Origin: Mytilus edulis
Taxonomy: Eukaryota; Mollusca; Bivalvia; Mytilida; Mytilidae
Direction: 5' to 3'
Assembly (NCBI RefSeq): GCF_963676685.1
Contig: NC_092354.1
Coordinates: forward strand, 31,342,193-31,406,192
DNA length: 64,000 nt
Below are positions 11,683 through 22,830 of this stretch, one piece after another. The notes under the pieces were generated by a model. The model worked only from the letters and a program-made list of their open reading frames with translations, did not search any database and was not told the DNA's origin. Both the position numbers and the translations under genes were made by a program. Numbering within the stretch: the first letter of the stretch is position 1; the number at the start of each line of letters is the position of its first letter.

Positions 11683-11904
11683 TTGTTATAATGACTGCAA
11701 ACATTTAGATATCATTTCAGTGACCACACATGTATAACCATTTTTTAAATATTCAACAGAAGTAACTCACAAACAGATAGTGACTTTATTATAAGCAAAT
11801 TTGCTGAAAGTTCTGATGTTGACATAACCCAAATAAATAAACCGCCTTGATTTCAAATTTAACATAGGTATATAGAAAAACTTAAAGGAAAACTGACAGA
11901 GATC

Positions 11905-12640
11905 AAATTGGCACAACATTCTTAGCAAAAGCATCAGAGAGTGACCGTTTCAGAGATGTAACAGATGCTGATATAAACTCCTTCTTAAAGAGCAACTTAA
12001 TAAAAATATTTCAAAGAAAACAAAGTCTGATTTAAAAACTTTCCAATTGTTCTTAAAGTCAAAACATGATGAAAAAATAAATATTGAACAAATACCATCA
12101 CAAGAGTTTGACAGATATCTTAGCTTTTTCTTTCTCAGCGCCACAAAGGAAAAAGGAACAAATGGTACTTTTAAATATGAACCATCATCTCTTAAGTCAA
12201 TACAGCAGAGCATTAGCCGACATTTAAAGGATAATGAGTATGAATGTAATATTATAACTGATGATGAGTTTCACAAAAGTCGTCAGACTGTGAGCGCAAA
12301 ATTTAAAAACTTAAAATCACTTGGTCTTGGTAATTTACCCAATGCTTCAGACCCTTTGACAGATGACGATCTCAACAAATTTTACATGAAAAACGTTATG
12401 GGGTACAATAGCCCTCGCTCTCTATCAAACGCAGTATATATTAATAACAATTACCATTTTGGTTTAAGAGGAGTAACTTAACATTATAATTTATGTTGGG
12501 GTGATACATCACTAAAAGTTGACACGAAAGGCAGACAAAAACAAGACAGGGTGAAAATATAACAAATCTAAGAAAATCAGGACCAATCTCAGTAGAAAAC
12601 ATAATTGATCTCACCAGATGTCCTGTGTTTCAATATTAAC
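11905..12640 (+). pseudogene. Crypton-type tyrosine recombinase (DUF3504-like) remnant
   Basis: The longest open piece (12047-12481) reads QLFLKSKHDEKINIEQIPSQ and KYEPSSLKSIQQSISRHL, then SDPLTDDDLNKFY, ending FGLRG. After a stop at 12479 it continues with HYNLCWGDTSLKVD and, in another frame, ERQTKTRQGEN. This order (EPSSLxS-x2-IxR-L, DPLTDxE, HFGLRG, CWGD, RQTKTRxGE) is the signature of the DUF3504 / ZMYM-KIAA1958-Crypton recombinase fold. The Arg of GLRG and the Lys/Arg of RQTKTR are the visible catalytic-type residues; the C-terminal Tyr region is not found. The stop in place of the residue before HYN, the frameshift near 12515 and broken upstream frames make it inactive. Confidence 0.7.
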
Positions 12641-13746
12641 TATTTCGACAAAAAAATCAATTTGCTTTAGTCAAGAATTTTAGTATATTGAAGGACTTTT
12701 TGTCTTATTTTAAAAATATGCTTTAAATTGTAAAAATATTCGAATAAATTCTCGCCGCGATAAAGCCTTTTTGTGCTATTGCGGCGTAAAGCAACCAACA
12801 ATCAATCAATCAATCAATCTTGAAAAAATTTATACCTGTATGTTCTAAACAGAAAAAAGTTCAGGGTTTTCATTTTTGTCAATTAATCAATTCTTGTATC
12901 CATTATAATACTGCCATATATTTGTTGGCTGTTCTTGACTGCGACATCTAGAACGAAGGGCTTTATTTGACAATTAGAATGCTCTCCGTTAGCAAGTGAA
13001 GCTCTGCGTTCTAGATATCAATTAACTGCGGTCCGTTGTTGCCCATTTAATTCCATGCCATAGAATATGTTTACCATTACACCAGTGCAAAATTACCAAG
13101 TTTCTAATTGATTCATTGTACCTTGAAACTAGCTTTTATATTGCACAAAAATTAATGGGGTTGGCAAAGATTTCTTGATGGGTTATATAATATGTTGACT
13201 TCCAGCTGCCACTATATGTAATATTATGGTAAATTGGAATTAATAATTATAAAAAATGTTCGCAATAAAGTAGCCATACCCTCACCAAGAAAATCAAATG
13301 GTTGCTGCCTAATAGGTTAGCAATAAACAGTTACAGTTTGTGTCATATATGTGACCTTGTCACGGACAAAGAATGCAGGATGTCATTTTTGATGGGAAAT
13401 TAAAGTACAACATGAAGAGTGGTTTATCTAGACCTAAAAGTACAAGGAAGTTATATTGCTGTCAGATAGCCATAACGTTAGTACATACCTGTATTCTCCT
13501 GGAAACCCAGTCCTTCTTCGCTATAGGGTTTGGTACAACTTAGTTTAATATGCATTTTGTCTCACGGGTGTCTAGAATTCCACCAGCAATTGAATCTTGC
13601 ATCGTTCACATTCAAAAAAGATGAAAATGACAGGAATTATGTTACACTATCACATGAAACACGTCAAAAAAAATTGGCAAATCTGCCCTCAATGTATTGA
13701 TACAGAAAAACTCAAGAGAAGGATTAAGAGACAAAGTCGGGAGTTC
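12641..13746. other. Non-coding stretch with an SR1-type tail
   Basis: No gene seen. 12745-12820 holds a small stem (gccgcgataaag/ctattgcggcg) followed by 'gcaaccaacaatcaatcaat', the same tail as the SR1 family. This is either a heavily truncated copy or a related SINE sharing its 3' end. Confidence 0.4.
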
Positions 13747-13994
13747 AGGAAAAAAAAAGGACTGAACTAAAGAAAAAAAGGAATAATAAAGAAAGGCTCC
13801 TTAATATCCATGAATCTATTTCCTATCAATCTGAAGTTGCGACAATAAGATTATCAGATACTGAGGCCATAACTATACCATCACCATTGAAATTGGACGG
13901 CACAGAATCATTTATATTTTTTGATCTTGAAACCACAGGTTTAAGTAGGGTAAGTGATATTACTCAGATAGCAGCTGTTAATGATAATGGTTGA
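13747..13994 (+). pseudogene. DEDD 3'-5' exonuclease (RNase T-like) fragment
   Basis: Open frame with a lysine-rich lead (RTELKKKRNNKERL) followed by SFIFFDLETTGLSRVSDITQ and IAAVNDNG, then a stop at 13992. FxDLETTG is the Exo I motif of DEDD exonucleases (first catalytic Asp and Glu). Exo II and Exo III motifs are absent downstream, so only the start of the domain survives. Upstream, a poly-A run near 13750 probably shifts the frame. It lies on the same strand as the recombinase before it and the RecQ-like helicase after it. Such exonuclease proteins are numerous in bivalves and cnidarians, as I recall. Confidence 0.6.
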
Positions 13995-14689
13995 ATTAAG
14001 TAGTGTCAACCATGAGAGTATGACCCGTGTAAAGAGCAAAATCCTAAATATATGCACCGTACGCCTGTTAGATGCAGAACGCACAGATAACGTCGAAGGT
14101 AACAGGTGAATATACTATCGGTATCGAATTCGACCCGGAACTTGTTAATCATTGGCAATACTAATTATGTGGACAACAAAAAATACTTTAGTGGTGTAAT
14201 TTTTAATCAACACTAATGTCCTATATTAGCTATTTATAAAGTTGAATTCTTTGATATGCCGTTTTTACCTGATGACGACTGACAAATTGGACCTCGTTAT
14301 TTGAGTATTGTAGATTAATATATATATATATATATATATATAAACGAGTCTAAATTGAAAACTACGTTCAAACCTATGATTGCGTTGGATAAAAACCGCA
14401 ATATTTATACGTGTGCATGTCAAACAAATTTCGTTGTAGAAGGGTCTAAAAACAGCACAAACAACATTTTCCAAAAGACTATAAAGTGAAAAGTATATTT
14501 AAACAAAACGCATTTGACTAACAGGTCGAACAACTGATGTTCTTTAACCCTGCTGACTGCCATTGACGATTGCCAAATAAAATTGATCACACGCTGTAAC
14601 AAAACGGATCTGAATATAATTTAATACGTCACAGAAAAAAAAATTTGTTAACTTATTGTTATATATATATTTACAATGAATTGACAGGG
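13995..14689. other. Non-coding, with a (TA)n microsatellite
   Basis: No gene seen. A (TA)n tract of about 22 bases lies at 14319-14342. Confidence 0.5.
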
Positions 14690-15464
14690 GTAAAATGTTC
14701 AGGCAAGACTATTCCAGACTTGGAGAACTTCGAAACATTTTACCAAATGCAGTTATGCTTGCCCTGACAGCATATTCCACAGCAATCCAGAAAAGAAATT
14801 GTATGTTATTTACAAATGCAAGACTACAATTTAGAACTCTCATCATGTTACAGAAGTAATATCTTCTACTTTTGCCAAGAGGCTCCATATTCCGTGACCG
14901 AAACTTTTACTTGGCTCATCACAGTAATTCAACTGAAAGGAGATAGTATACAAAACACAGTTATATGCCGAAATGTTAAAGCTTGTTCTAAAATTGATGC
15001 ACTATTTTTAAATAAGCTTGGTACTAACCATTCCTAATGTGGAGAATCATCCTCCAAAACATGTTTATTTGCTATGTTTCATCATGCTACAATGGACAAA
15101 AACAAGAGAAATATCTTGGACGATTTTTTTTATATCAGATTGTAAAACATGGGTAGTTATAGCCACAACAGCATTTGGAATGGGCATTAATGTTCCAGAC
15201 ATCCGAAATGTAATTCACTGGGAAGCGCGTAGAAGTCTGAATGGTTTTATGCAGGAGAGTGGTAGGGCAGATAGAGATGGCAATGTTGCATTCTCCATTG
15301 TTTATTATCATAACATGAATATATCGGGTAAGTACATCCTGAAGAAAATATTAGCAACAAACCTACCTGATGTAGATGTAGTTTTTTGTAGGGATATGCC
15401 CACAGAGCAAGAGAGGGTATTTTGCAGACAACTGCCATGCACGTTTACCAGTAAGTACTTTTAG
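14690..15464 (+). pseudogene. RecQ-like DNA helicase remnant
   Basis: Pieces of a superfamily 2 RecQ helicase in order. FRQDYSRLGELRNILPNA, then MLALTAYSTA, matches motif III (normally LTATAT). A middle stretch without motifs covers 14800-15040. [13 protein letters not shown] follows, then [20 protein letters not shown] (motif V) and [14 protein letters not shown] (motif VI, with the arginines of QxxGRAxRDG kept). The pieces lie in different frames with a stop near 15035, so at least two frameshifts separate them. The N-terminal motifs I and II (Walker A, DEAH) are missing. The last open piece is 15018-15464; a donor-like GGGTAAGTAC occurs at 15329. Confidence 0.7.
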
Positions 15465-15704
15465 TTATTTACCTAGACATTAATATAGAAATAAAGAAAT
15501 GTGGTATGATTGCATATGAGTCAAATATCCACTTGAGTCCATATATAGAGGATGTAAACTAATTCATGTTATCGTCATTTAGTGAAAATTCATTCTTTAT
15601 TATATTCATTCTTAAAAAAAATCATGTCAACATTAAATTAATAATCATCTATTTGAAAAATCATCTTTCTCGAGTATTATTTTAATAGAAGTTAAAGTTT
15701 TAAA
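15465..15704. other. Non-coding, weak SINE-like fragment
   Basis: AT-rich. 15490-15540 (gaaatgtggtatgattgcatatgagtca) resembles the start of the E-family repeat. No exon seen. Confidence 0.3.
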
Positions 15705-15960
15705 ATGGGTTTTTTTCAGGATTTTAGTAATGTGGTGCTTTATGCTCTCGTTTTGGAGGTTGCAATCCGTTATAGGAACAATTTTATGGCTCAACAAAAC
15801 GGCGATGAGGATAACAACAAATGTCACAGATATGCCGCACATAGACAATATAGTATGTGGACCCATGAACATTTGGGTACTGGTACTAGCAGGACAATAT
15901 CAAGCTGCTGTGAAAAAACAAATTCAACCAATCAGAACGGAGTACTTTCTTTTGTTTTTT
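15705..15960 (+). pseudogene. P2X7-receptor C-terminal-like domain fragment
   Basis: After a tttttttcag acceptor at 15719 the frame reads DFSNVVLYALVLEVAIRYRN, then NKCHRYAAHRQYSMWTHEHL and GTGTSRTISSCCE. The pattern C-Y/H-R-x-A-A-x-R-Q-x-x-x-W-x-H-x-x-L-G-x-G-x-x-R-x-I-x-S-C is that of the P2X7 C-terminal-like domain, which occurs without any channel in many invertebrate multicopy genes. The usual 'fP...G.Y.G' end is lost in a low-complexity tail. Its relation to the helicase fragment just upstream is unclear. Confidence 0.55.
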
Positions 15961-17057
15961 ATTTAAATGTTTTTTTTTTTCTATTTTATTTCCAACGTAA
16001 CATATGTTTTTTTGTAACATCAACCAATGGAATGTTATCATATGGCTTTTGCTCTCTCTTTCTTGTTCTTCAGATTTGAACCATTTGACAAACTAATTTT
16101 ACGTTTTCTCAGAATAGCGTTAAGAGCTTGTTTTTGTAGTCGCTTTATGACCGCTTCATTCCATAAACTTTTGGTTCATTTATAATATGTCGAGGACTAG
16201 TGTTTACGTGCACTACCTATCTTAAATAAAGGCAACAGTAGTATACCGCTGTTCAAAACTCATAAATCCATGGACAAAAAACAAAATCGGGGTAACAAAC
16301 CAAAACCGAGCGAAACGCATTAAATATAAGAGGAGAACCACGACACAACACACACAGAAACAGACCAATCATCAGACAAAACACCACGAGAATAACAAAT
16401 GTAACATGAAAACCAAATACATGAATTTCGGATAGACAAGTACCGTGCCACGTCTTATCTCAATATCTCAAAAACAAGAGAAAACACAAACGACTCAACG
16501 TTAAACAGAGATACGCTAGAAATAAAGTTTCTATAGCTCGGCCTTTGTGACGCTATTGACAATTAAGGGTAATATTTGAATCTGAGTTCTACTGTCTGTT
16601 ACATTGTTGTATGCATAAATAATTGTTTTAGTTTGATCAATTTCAGCAATTTTTTGAGTCTCGAAGAATTTCTTCTAAAGACTTTCGAGAAGAAAATTCT
16701 CTTGATCAAAAGCTATGATGCTTAAGATAATTTCGACACATTCATAGGCTTTCTTTGAATAATAGAACCGCATGCTGTTACTAATTCAAAATCGGAGGTT
16801 ATTGTAGTTTACTTTGTAATGGGTCAAATGAACTGCACAAGATCTCTATGAGTTTTTCACTGAGTGTTCCAATAATCCATAATCCATTAAGTATGCATCA
16901 TGTTTAACACTTAGGTTTTAGTTGTAATATATACTAAAATTTAGCACATGATGATGCAACAGATTCGAATGATTGATCACTTCAAAATACTTTTCTATAC
17001 TATAATTAACTATACTATACTTTTACTATATTATGCTATGCTATACTATACATCACA
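15961..17057. other. Non-coding stretch with repeat-like segment
   Basis: No gene seen. 16245-16400 ('ttcaaaactcataaatccatgg ...') looks like a dispersed mussel repeat; part of the same wording recurs near 20500. The rest is AT-rich. Confidence 0.35.
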
Positions 17058-17181
17058 TTGATTGATTGATTGATAGTTGCTTAACGTCCAGTGGCAAATA
17101 TTTCATGCATATTCAGGACGAGAACACGTTCACAATAAATACAATAGGTAGGTTGATACGATAGAGGCCATCTGGGATGCA
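17058..17181 (-). repeat. SR1 fragment (3' end only)
   Basis: Contains (ATTG)n, gcttaacgtccagtggcaaa and gatagaggccatctggga, identical in order to the 3' end of the full SR1 copies, then stops. It is a 5'-truncated copy, 240 bases upstream of a full one. Confidence 0.75.
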
Positions 17182-17426
17182 CAATTTTCGAAGTTTAAAT
17201 TTCTGAGTTTGCCGCATAATAGCATTAACTTTTAAAACATTACAGTGTTCGTAAGGTATTTCTTGTCAATAAGTAGTGTTCTATCTGTGTGCTGCATTCC
17301 ATTGCATACGTAGTGGTATTTGTCACCTATAGCAACTCGGCACAACGGACACTTTCTCTTTTCTCGGGACTGGATTTTTAGTAGTTAAAAGCAGTTTTGT
17401 TTTAGGCAGTTAAGAATATATGTACA

Positions 17427-17851
17427 TTGATTGATTGTTGGTTGCTTAACGTCCAGTGGCAATTATTTCATGCATATTCAGGACAAGAACAAGTTCACAA
17501 TAAATACAATAGGTAGGTTGATACAATATAGGCCATCTGGGATGATGGTCGGAGAAATTTGGACTGCCACCGGAAAAGGAGGGTATATTGGATAGGGACA
17601 GAAATTTTGCCTTGCAAAAGGCCACCTACAGACCCCTCAAAAGAGTTGTTGCAAGGGTTCTTAACGTGCAAAGAGCGTGGCACTCTCTTTACACGAGGCA
17701 TCGGATTTAACGTCCCCTTCTGACCGGACGTGACTGCGAACTTGATACATCCCGCACAGCCAAACGGACGCCCCACTTCGGCAAGCGTTTTACTGCCGGT
17801 CGGGAGAAGACCAAGTGACCATATTTCTATACCCCAGTCACCCTTGGGGAA
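17427..17851 (-). mobile_element. SR1 SINE-like retroelement, copy 2, with 12-base target-site duplication
   Basis: About 425 bases flanked by aatatatgtaca at 17415-17426 and 17852-17863. The head and the (CAAT)n-type tail are as in copies 1 and 3. The 142-residue reading frame on the minus strand is mostly inside the repeat and is not counted as a gene. Confidence 0.8.
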
Positions 17852-17949
17852 AATATATGTACAGGGCCTGCTGTCACAATCCTTAATTCTTGCTTTATGA
17901 GTTAATTTTGAGGGAATTTTCAAGCTTAAAACATGCTTACAACACTAAA

Positions 17950-18055
17950 ACCACCCATCTTAAAAATGAATTTTTATCATCGCAGAATAAAAATTTTATA
18001 ATCACCCATCTTAAAAATGTATTTGTATCATCGCAGAATAAAAAAATTATAAGTT
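17950..18055 (+). repeat. Two-copy tandem duplication, about 53 bases
   Basis: 'acccatcttaaaaatg' and 'atcatcgcagaataaaaa' occur twice in order, with few differences. Confidence 0.7.
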
Positions 18056-18186
18056 TTGTCCTCTAATAGTCTGCATGATATTTATTACATTATGATGGAT
18101 TATTGAAGTCTTGAAGATCTTTGTGGAAATAAAAAAATTATGAAGTGACAGTTGCATAAACAATAAAGATATATATATTTATCGTT

Positions 18187-19226
18187 GTGATAATGGACAA
18201 AGCTAACTACATCGCGGAAGCAGAGCGTCAGCTCTCTGATGAGAGATTTTATAAGAAACTTGACTATGACCCTACTTCCGAGTTTAGTTCCGAAATTATC
18301 ACTGCGTTACAAACCATGCACAACGACGGTCACATAGATGAGGATACAATTGGATATTTAAAACCAGAGAACGCCAAGCCTGGTCGATTGTATCTTCTTC
18401 CTAATATACACAAGGTTAACAACCCTGGTAGACCCATTGTATCCGCTAACGGCCACCCGACTGAAAAAAACTCGGAATTTGTAGACTGTCATTTTAGATC
18501 TCATGTAGAAAATTGTCCTTCTCACATTCAAGACACTACAGATTATCTTCGCAAAATGGAATCCATGAACCCTCTTCCTCCGGAAACCCTCCTTGTCACT
18601 TTAGATGTCACCTCATTGTAAACCAACATACCTCATGATGACGGAATACAATCATGTAGGGAAATATGGGATTTGCGAAACACTTTAGAACCACCGACCG
18701 AATGTTTAGCCCAGCTGCTTTCTCTTGTCCTTAAATGCAACAATGTTACTTTTAATGGTGATAATTTCCTTCAAATAAACGAGACAGCGATGGGGACGAA
18801 AATAGCACCGTCTTACGCCAATATTTTCATGGGAAAATTAGAGAAACATTATTTCAACATATTTATCCAAACCTCTGTCTTGGTTCCGTTTCATCGATGA
18901 TGTTGACAAGAAATGGATTGAATCCCAACAAAAAATGGATGCTTTTATCAGACATACAAACAACGCCCACCAGTCAATTAAATTTACATATGAAATATCC
19001 GACTCTTGAGATATCTTTCATAGACACAACTATATCTATAAAGAACGGTGTCGTATCAACAGACCTCTACTGTAAACCTACAGATAAACATCAGTACCTT
19101 TCTCCCCAAAGCTGTCACCCAAAACACTGTACAAAAAGTATCCCGTACAGTCAAGCTCTCAGAGTAAAGCTCTGTCACTCAGCGGATACAGGAACTTCGC
19201 GGATTTTTAATCAAACGAGGTTATAA
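18187..19226 (+). pseudogene. Penelope-like reverse transcriptase, degenerate
   Basis: First open piece (18187-18621) reads LYLLPNIHKVNNPGRPIVSA, NGHPTEKNSEFVD and LLVTLDVTSL. 'LPKIHK..PGRPIV' and 'DVTSLYTNIP' are characteristic of Penelope/Poseidon RTs. A TAA at 18619 replaces the Tyr of SLYTN. The frame resumes with [10 protein letters not shown] and (18673-18900) [20 protein letters not shown], the 'G-T-x-x-A-P-x-Y-A-N' motif. It then shifts to 18897-19226, with ISFIDTTISIKNGVVSTDLY and CKPTDKHQYL, the conserved RT thumb. At least one stop and two frameshifts make it inactive. The FIDD-type catalytic motif lies at the damaged junction near 18890 (RFIDDV readable across the shift). Confidence 0.8.
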
Positions 19227-19800
19227 GAAATGGGACATAAATAAGGGGTTTTGCGCGTGCTAACAATAACAGCCGAAAGTACCGGTTACTGTATAAAAAG
19301 AAGAGGCGTAGTAAAATAGTTCCATTTGTTTGAACATACAATCCCGCCTTTTCTTACCTTTCACGTTTGATCCGTGCCAATCGGCAAAGTATTGCCAATC
19401 ACCCAAAATCTTTCCTGATCCTCCCGTCTTAGCTTTTTTGGGAGACCAGCAAGTTTAAAAGACTTGTTTGTAGAAGCTGCCGTCTCCTCTAATAAAAGCT
19501 GTTCAACTACATGATGGTGCAAGTCGCGTGGTAACAAACGATGTCTGACTTGCAAACTAATAGTGAATACTCAAACATTTACTTGCCATTCCACTGGGTC
19601 TGTTTACACACTATTCTGTAATGTAACTTGCAAAACCAAGAATGTTGTATACTTTCTTCAGTGTCAATGTGGCATGCAGTATGTTTGCGAGACAGAACAA
19701 CCATTCAACAAACGCATGAATGGTCATCGTAGCGACTACACATGCAAGCCCGACCTCCCCGTAAGTCGTCATTTAAGATCACATGGACACGACCAAGCTT
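19227..19800 (+). pseudogene. Penelope-like GIY-YIG endonuclease region, degenerate
   Basis: Linker pieces are readable in mixed frames from about 19310 (VPF.., SPKIFPDPPVLAF) to 19560 (CLTCKLIVNTQTFTC). The last open frame, 19563-19802, gives VTCKTKNVVYFLQCQCGMQY and VCETEQPFNKRMNGHRSDY. This matches the Penelope GIY-YIG endonuclease, where VVYxLxCxCG-xQYVGETxxxxxxRxxxHR is typical. Here the Gly of YVGET is Cys, which should damage the fold. The family's zinc-binding cysteines (C-x-C-G) and the RxxxHR helix remain. It is the C-terminal half of the element that starts at 18187. Confidence 0.75.
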
Positions 19801-19802
19801 AA

Positions 19803-21199
19803 AGAAACAAAACCTATTCGTTGCATAAAGGGGACATAATATATTCTGTTTACGAAAGATACAAAACCTATTCTTTGCATAAAAGAACAAATATTCTGTT
19901 TATAATGTTAATATGTGTCTAGAAAATCAACCTTATATATATATATATATATATTATAGAAAGTAAGGTCGACCCTTGTATGCAATCAAAGAAACAATTA
20001 TTGAAGTCTTGCTGATTTTGAGGCAGACGATACTAGTAATATAAATTTGTATTATGGAAGTCTATATGTAAACTATAGGTATACATTTAAATTGCAAAAA
20101 TATCAATAATACATAATTTCAAATATAACACAGACTATGTGACAGCATAGCAGAAGGTGTTGTAGCAATACATATACATTATTTTAGCATTTCGGTGTTC
20201 AAATTAAAATATCCAAATATGAAATGATCTAAATTACACATCTCTTTTACATTGTTTGTACTTATTTGTTTGATAAACTAGTACAACATTAGTTTCAATA
20301 TCCATGAAATAGTAACAAACTGCATCACGAATTCCTTATTTTAGATAATGAAAACAAGTGGTCCCCTCACACAAACAGAGATGGGTTTGAAAGAACAATT
20401 TTTCAATCCCTCAGTGTATATAATGTACCAAGCGGCATCCATATCTAAAAAAGTAAAATCACAAAAATACTGAACTCAGAGGAAAATCAATACGGAAAGT
20501 CCATAATCACATGGCAAAATCAAATAACAAAACGCATCAAAAACGAATAGACAAGAACTGTCATATTCCAACGGGGTCCGAATTTCGTTGGAGAAAGCTG
20601 GCATTACAAATGTATGTATTAAAAGTCGACATGTCTGTCCTTAAGTCGAAATATAAACCGACTATTTCAGAGTAATATCCACAGAAAATAACATCTTATA
20701 ATCACATGTTAGCCAATTATGTTATAATACTAATAAGACGGTAACCAACATCCATGTACATATATTGTTCAATCCAGGGAAAGATTTTTGGGGTCTTCAT
20801 CTTTATATTCTCTCAATTTTACAATAGTATTCTTCTCTTGTTTGAAACGCCTTCTGTGCAAAATAACATTATAACCACAGCTTTGATTTTTCGTGTCAAA
20901 ATGCTATTTTTCTCTCTCTTTAATTTCCCTGTGTTTTGAGTGTGTATATATATGACAAATTTTGCTAGTAACAAAATCAAATCCCAGCCTTTCAAATGTT
21001 TGCTGTGATTAAAAAGTGATAACGACCCTTTTAGTTTCAATGTTATACATTTTCTTCAAAATTAAGAAACTAAAAAGTATACATTTTTTTCATCTGATAC
21101 TATAATAACCTCTTGCAATTGAATGGAGATAGACAGTTGATTCCAACTAAGTTAACTTTCATATTCATGAATTGTAGATAGGTGAAATACAGATAACCA
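19803..21199. other. Non-coding stretch
   Basis: No gene seen. (TA)n at 19931-19954. 20450-20580 resembles a dispersed repeat also seen at 46010-46080 ('ggaaagtcc.taatcacatggcaaaatca'). Confidence 0.4.
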
Positions 21200-21394
21200 A
21201 TGGCTCCAAGAGGAAAGAAATCAACACAATATAGTGGCCGTACAGCCAAGATGACGGCCTGGAATGGAGTGACAGACATTATTGGTAGCTGCGATCTCCA
21301 GGCTGGAAAGCTGTACCACATCAAGTGTGTGGTACCTACCAATGATTTTAATTATGCAAGGTGTTATAACGCCTCTCCATCAATAACCTTTGAG
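21200..21394 (+). CDS. Exon (putative first) of an OB-fold / RPA-like gene
   Basis: The ATG at 21200 opens 65 codons up to a donor at GAG/GTATAT. The protein starts MAPRGKKSTQYSGRTAK, basic, followed by MTAWNGVTDIIGSCDLQAGK and LYHIKCVVPTNDF. 'DLQAGKLYHIKCVV' resembles the first strands of an OB-fold (start of a ssDNA-binding domain). It ends in phase 0, as do the next exons assigned here. Linkage to the exons at 24815 onwards rests on strand, phase and a similar 'L-x-x-x-x-x-Y-x-I' strand pattern, not on direct proof; it may instead be a separate short gene. Confidence 0.45.
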
Positions 21395-21610
21395 GTATAT
21401 TCGTGTTCATCTTTTTTCAATAAGTTTCATCTTTTGATCAAACGAAGAACAATGAACGTTATACTAAACTCTAAATAAAATTTAAAAAAAATCAGTAAAC
21501 ACATCCAAGACTTGTAAAGGCAAGAGGCTCATTACTTTGAACAGGCGCAGTATAACATGAATGACACAGTAAAGTAGAAGAACATGGAAATATCATCATG
21601 AAGATGAAGA

Positions 21611-22830
21611 ACAAGAGGCTCTCAAGAGCCTGAATCGCTCACAGTAATTCTTTTGGTTAAATCTCTCATCAATGATTATTTTGGCTTTTCAATTTATTTT
21701 AATGTTTTTTGGATAGTCCTATTTTCTTCAAAAGCCAAAAAAAATAATCATTTTCTCCTATGTTCTATTTTAGCCATAGTAGCTATGTTTCTTGACATAC
21801 AAGGAAATAAAATATAAAATTTATACTAGATACTCTGAAACTCATTTAGCCTAATTTTGGCTGAAATTGATACAGCAGTTTCAAAGGAGAAGATTTTTTA
21901 AAGTAAGTCAACATGATGAACAAATTGTGAAAAAAAAGTCTTTAAAGGGCAATAACTCCTTAAGGGTCAATTGACAATTTTGGTCATTTGACTTATTTGT
22001 AAATCTTACTTTGCTGAAAATTATTGCTGTTTACAGTTTCTCTATCTATAATTATATTCAAGATAATAAACAAAAACAGCAAAATTTCCTTAAAATTATC
22101 AATTCAGGGGCAGCAACCCAACAACAGATTGTCTGATTCATCTGAAAATTTCAGGGCAGATAGATCTTGACCCAATGAACATTTTTATCCCCTGTCAGAT
22201 TTGCTCTAAATGCTTTCGTTTTTAAGATATAAGCCAAAAACTGCATTTGACCCCTATGTTCTATTTTTAGCAATGGCGACCATGTTTGTTGATAGATCAT
22301 AACTTTGGATACAATTTACAAACTAGATACCCTAAGGAACATTCAGTTGAAGTTTGGAAGTATTTTACCCAGTAAATTCAGAGGAGAAGATTTTTGTAAA
22401 AGATTACTAAGATTTACGAAAAATGGTTAAAAATTGACTATAAAGGGCAATAACTCCTTAAGGGGTCAACTGACCATTTCCGTCATGTTGACTTATTTGT
22501 AAATCTTACTTTGCTGACATTATTCCTGTTTACAGTTTATCTCTATCTATAATAATATTCAAGATAATAACCAAAAAACAGCAAAATTTCCTTAAAATTA
22601 CCAATTCAGGGGCAGCAACCCAACAACGGGTCGTCTGATTCATCTGAAAATTTCAGGGCAGATAGATCTTGACCTGATAAACAATATTACCCCATGTCAG
22701 ATTTGCTCAGTAGTTTCAGAGGAGAAGATTCTTGAAATAGTTTACGACGACAGACGACGGACGACAGACGACGACGGACGCCAAGTGATGGCATAAGCTC
22801 ACTTGTTCCTTCGGGGCAGGTGAGCTAAAA
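21611..22830 (+). repeat. Family B repeat, uninterrupted copy
   Basis: Complete copy of about 1.22 kb: caagaggctctcaagagcct start, two similar halves, a gacgacagacgacggac tract at 22745-22785, and an imperfect terminal hairpin ending ggtgagctaaaa. It lies in the interval after the first OB-fold exon. Confidence 0.8.

Noticed and set aside
14319-14342. (TA)n run as a possible regulatory or origin element
   Set aside because: An ordinary microsatellite; a similar one lies at 19931.
17495-17600. tRNA gene in the SR1 head region
   Set aside because: Only a weak box-B-like string; no cloverleaf could be folded by eye.
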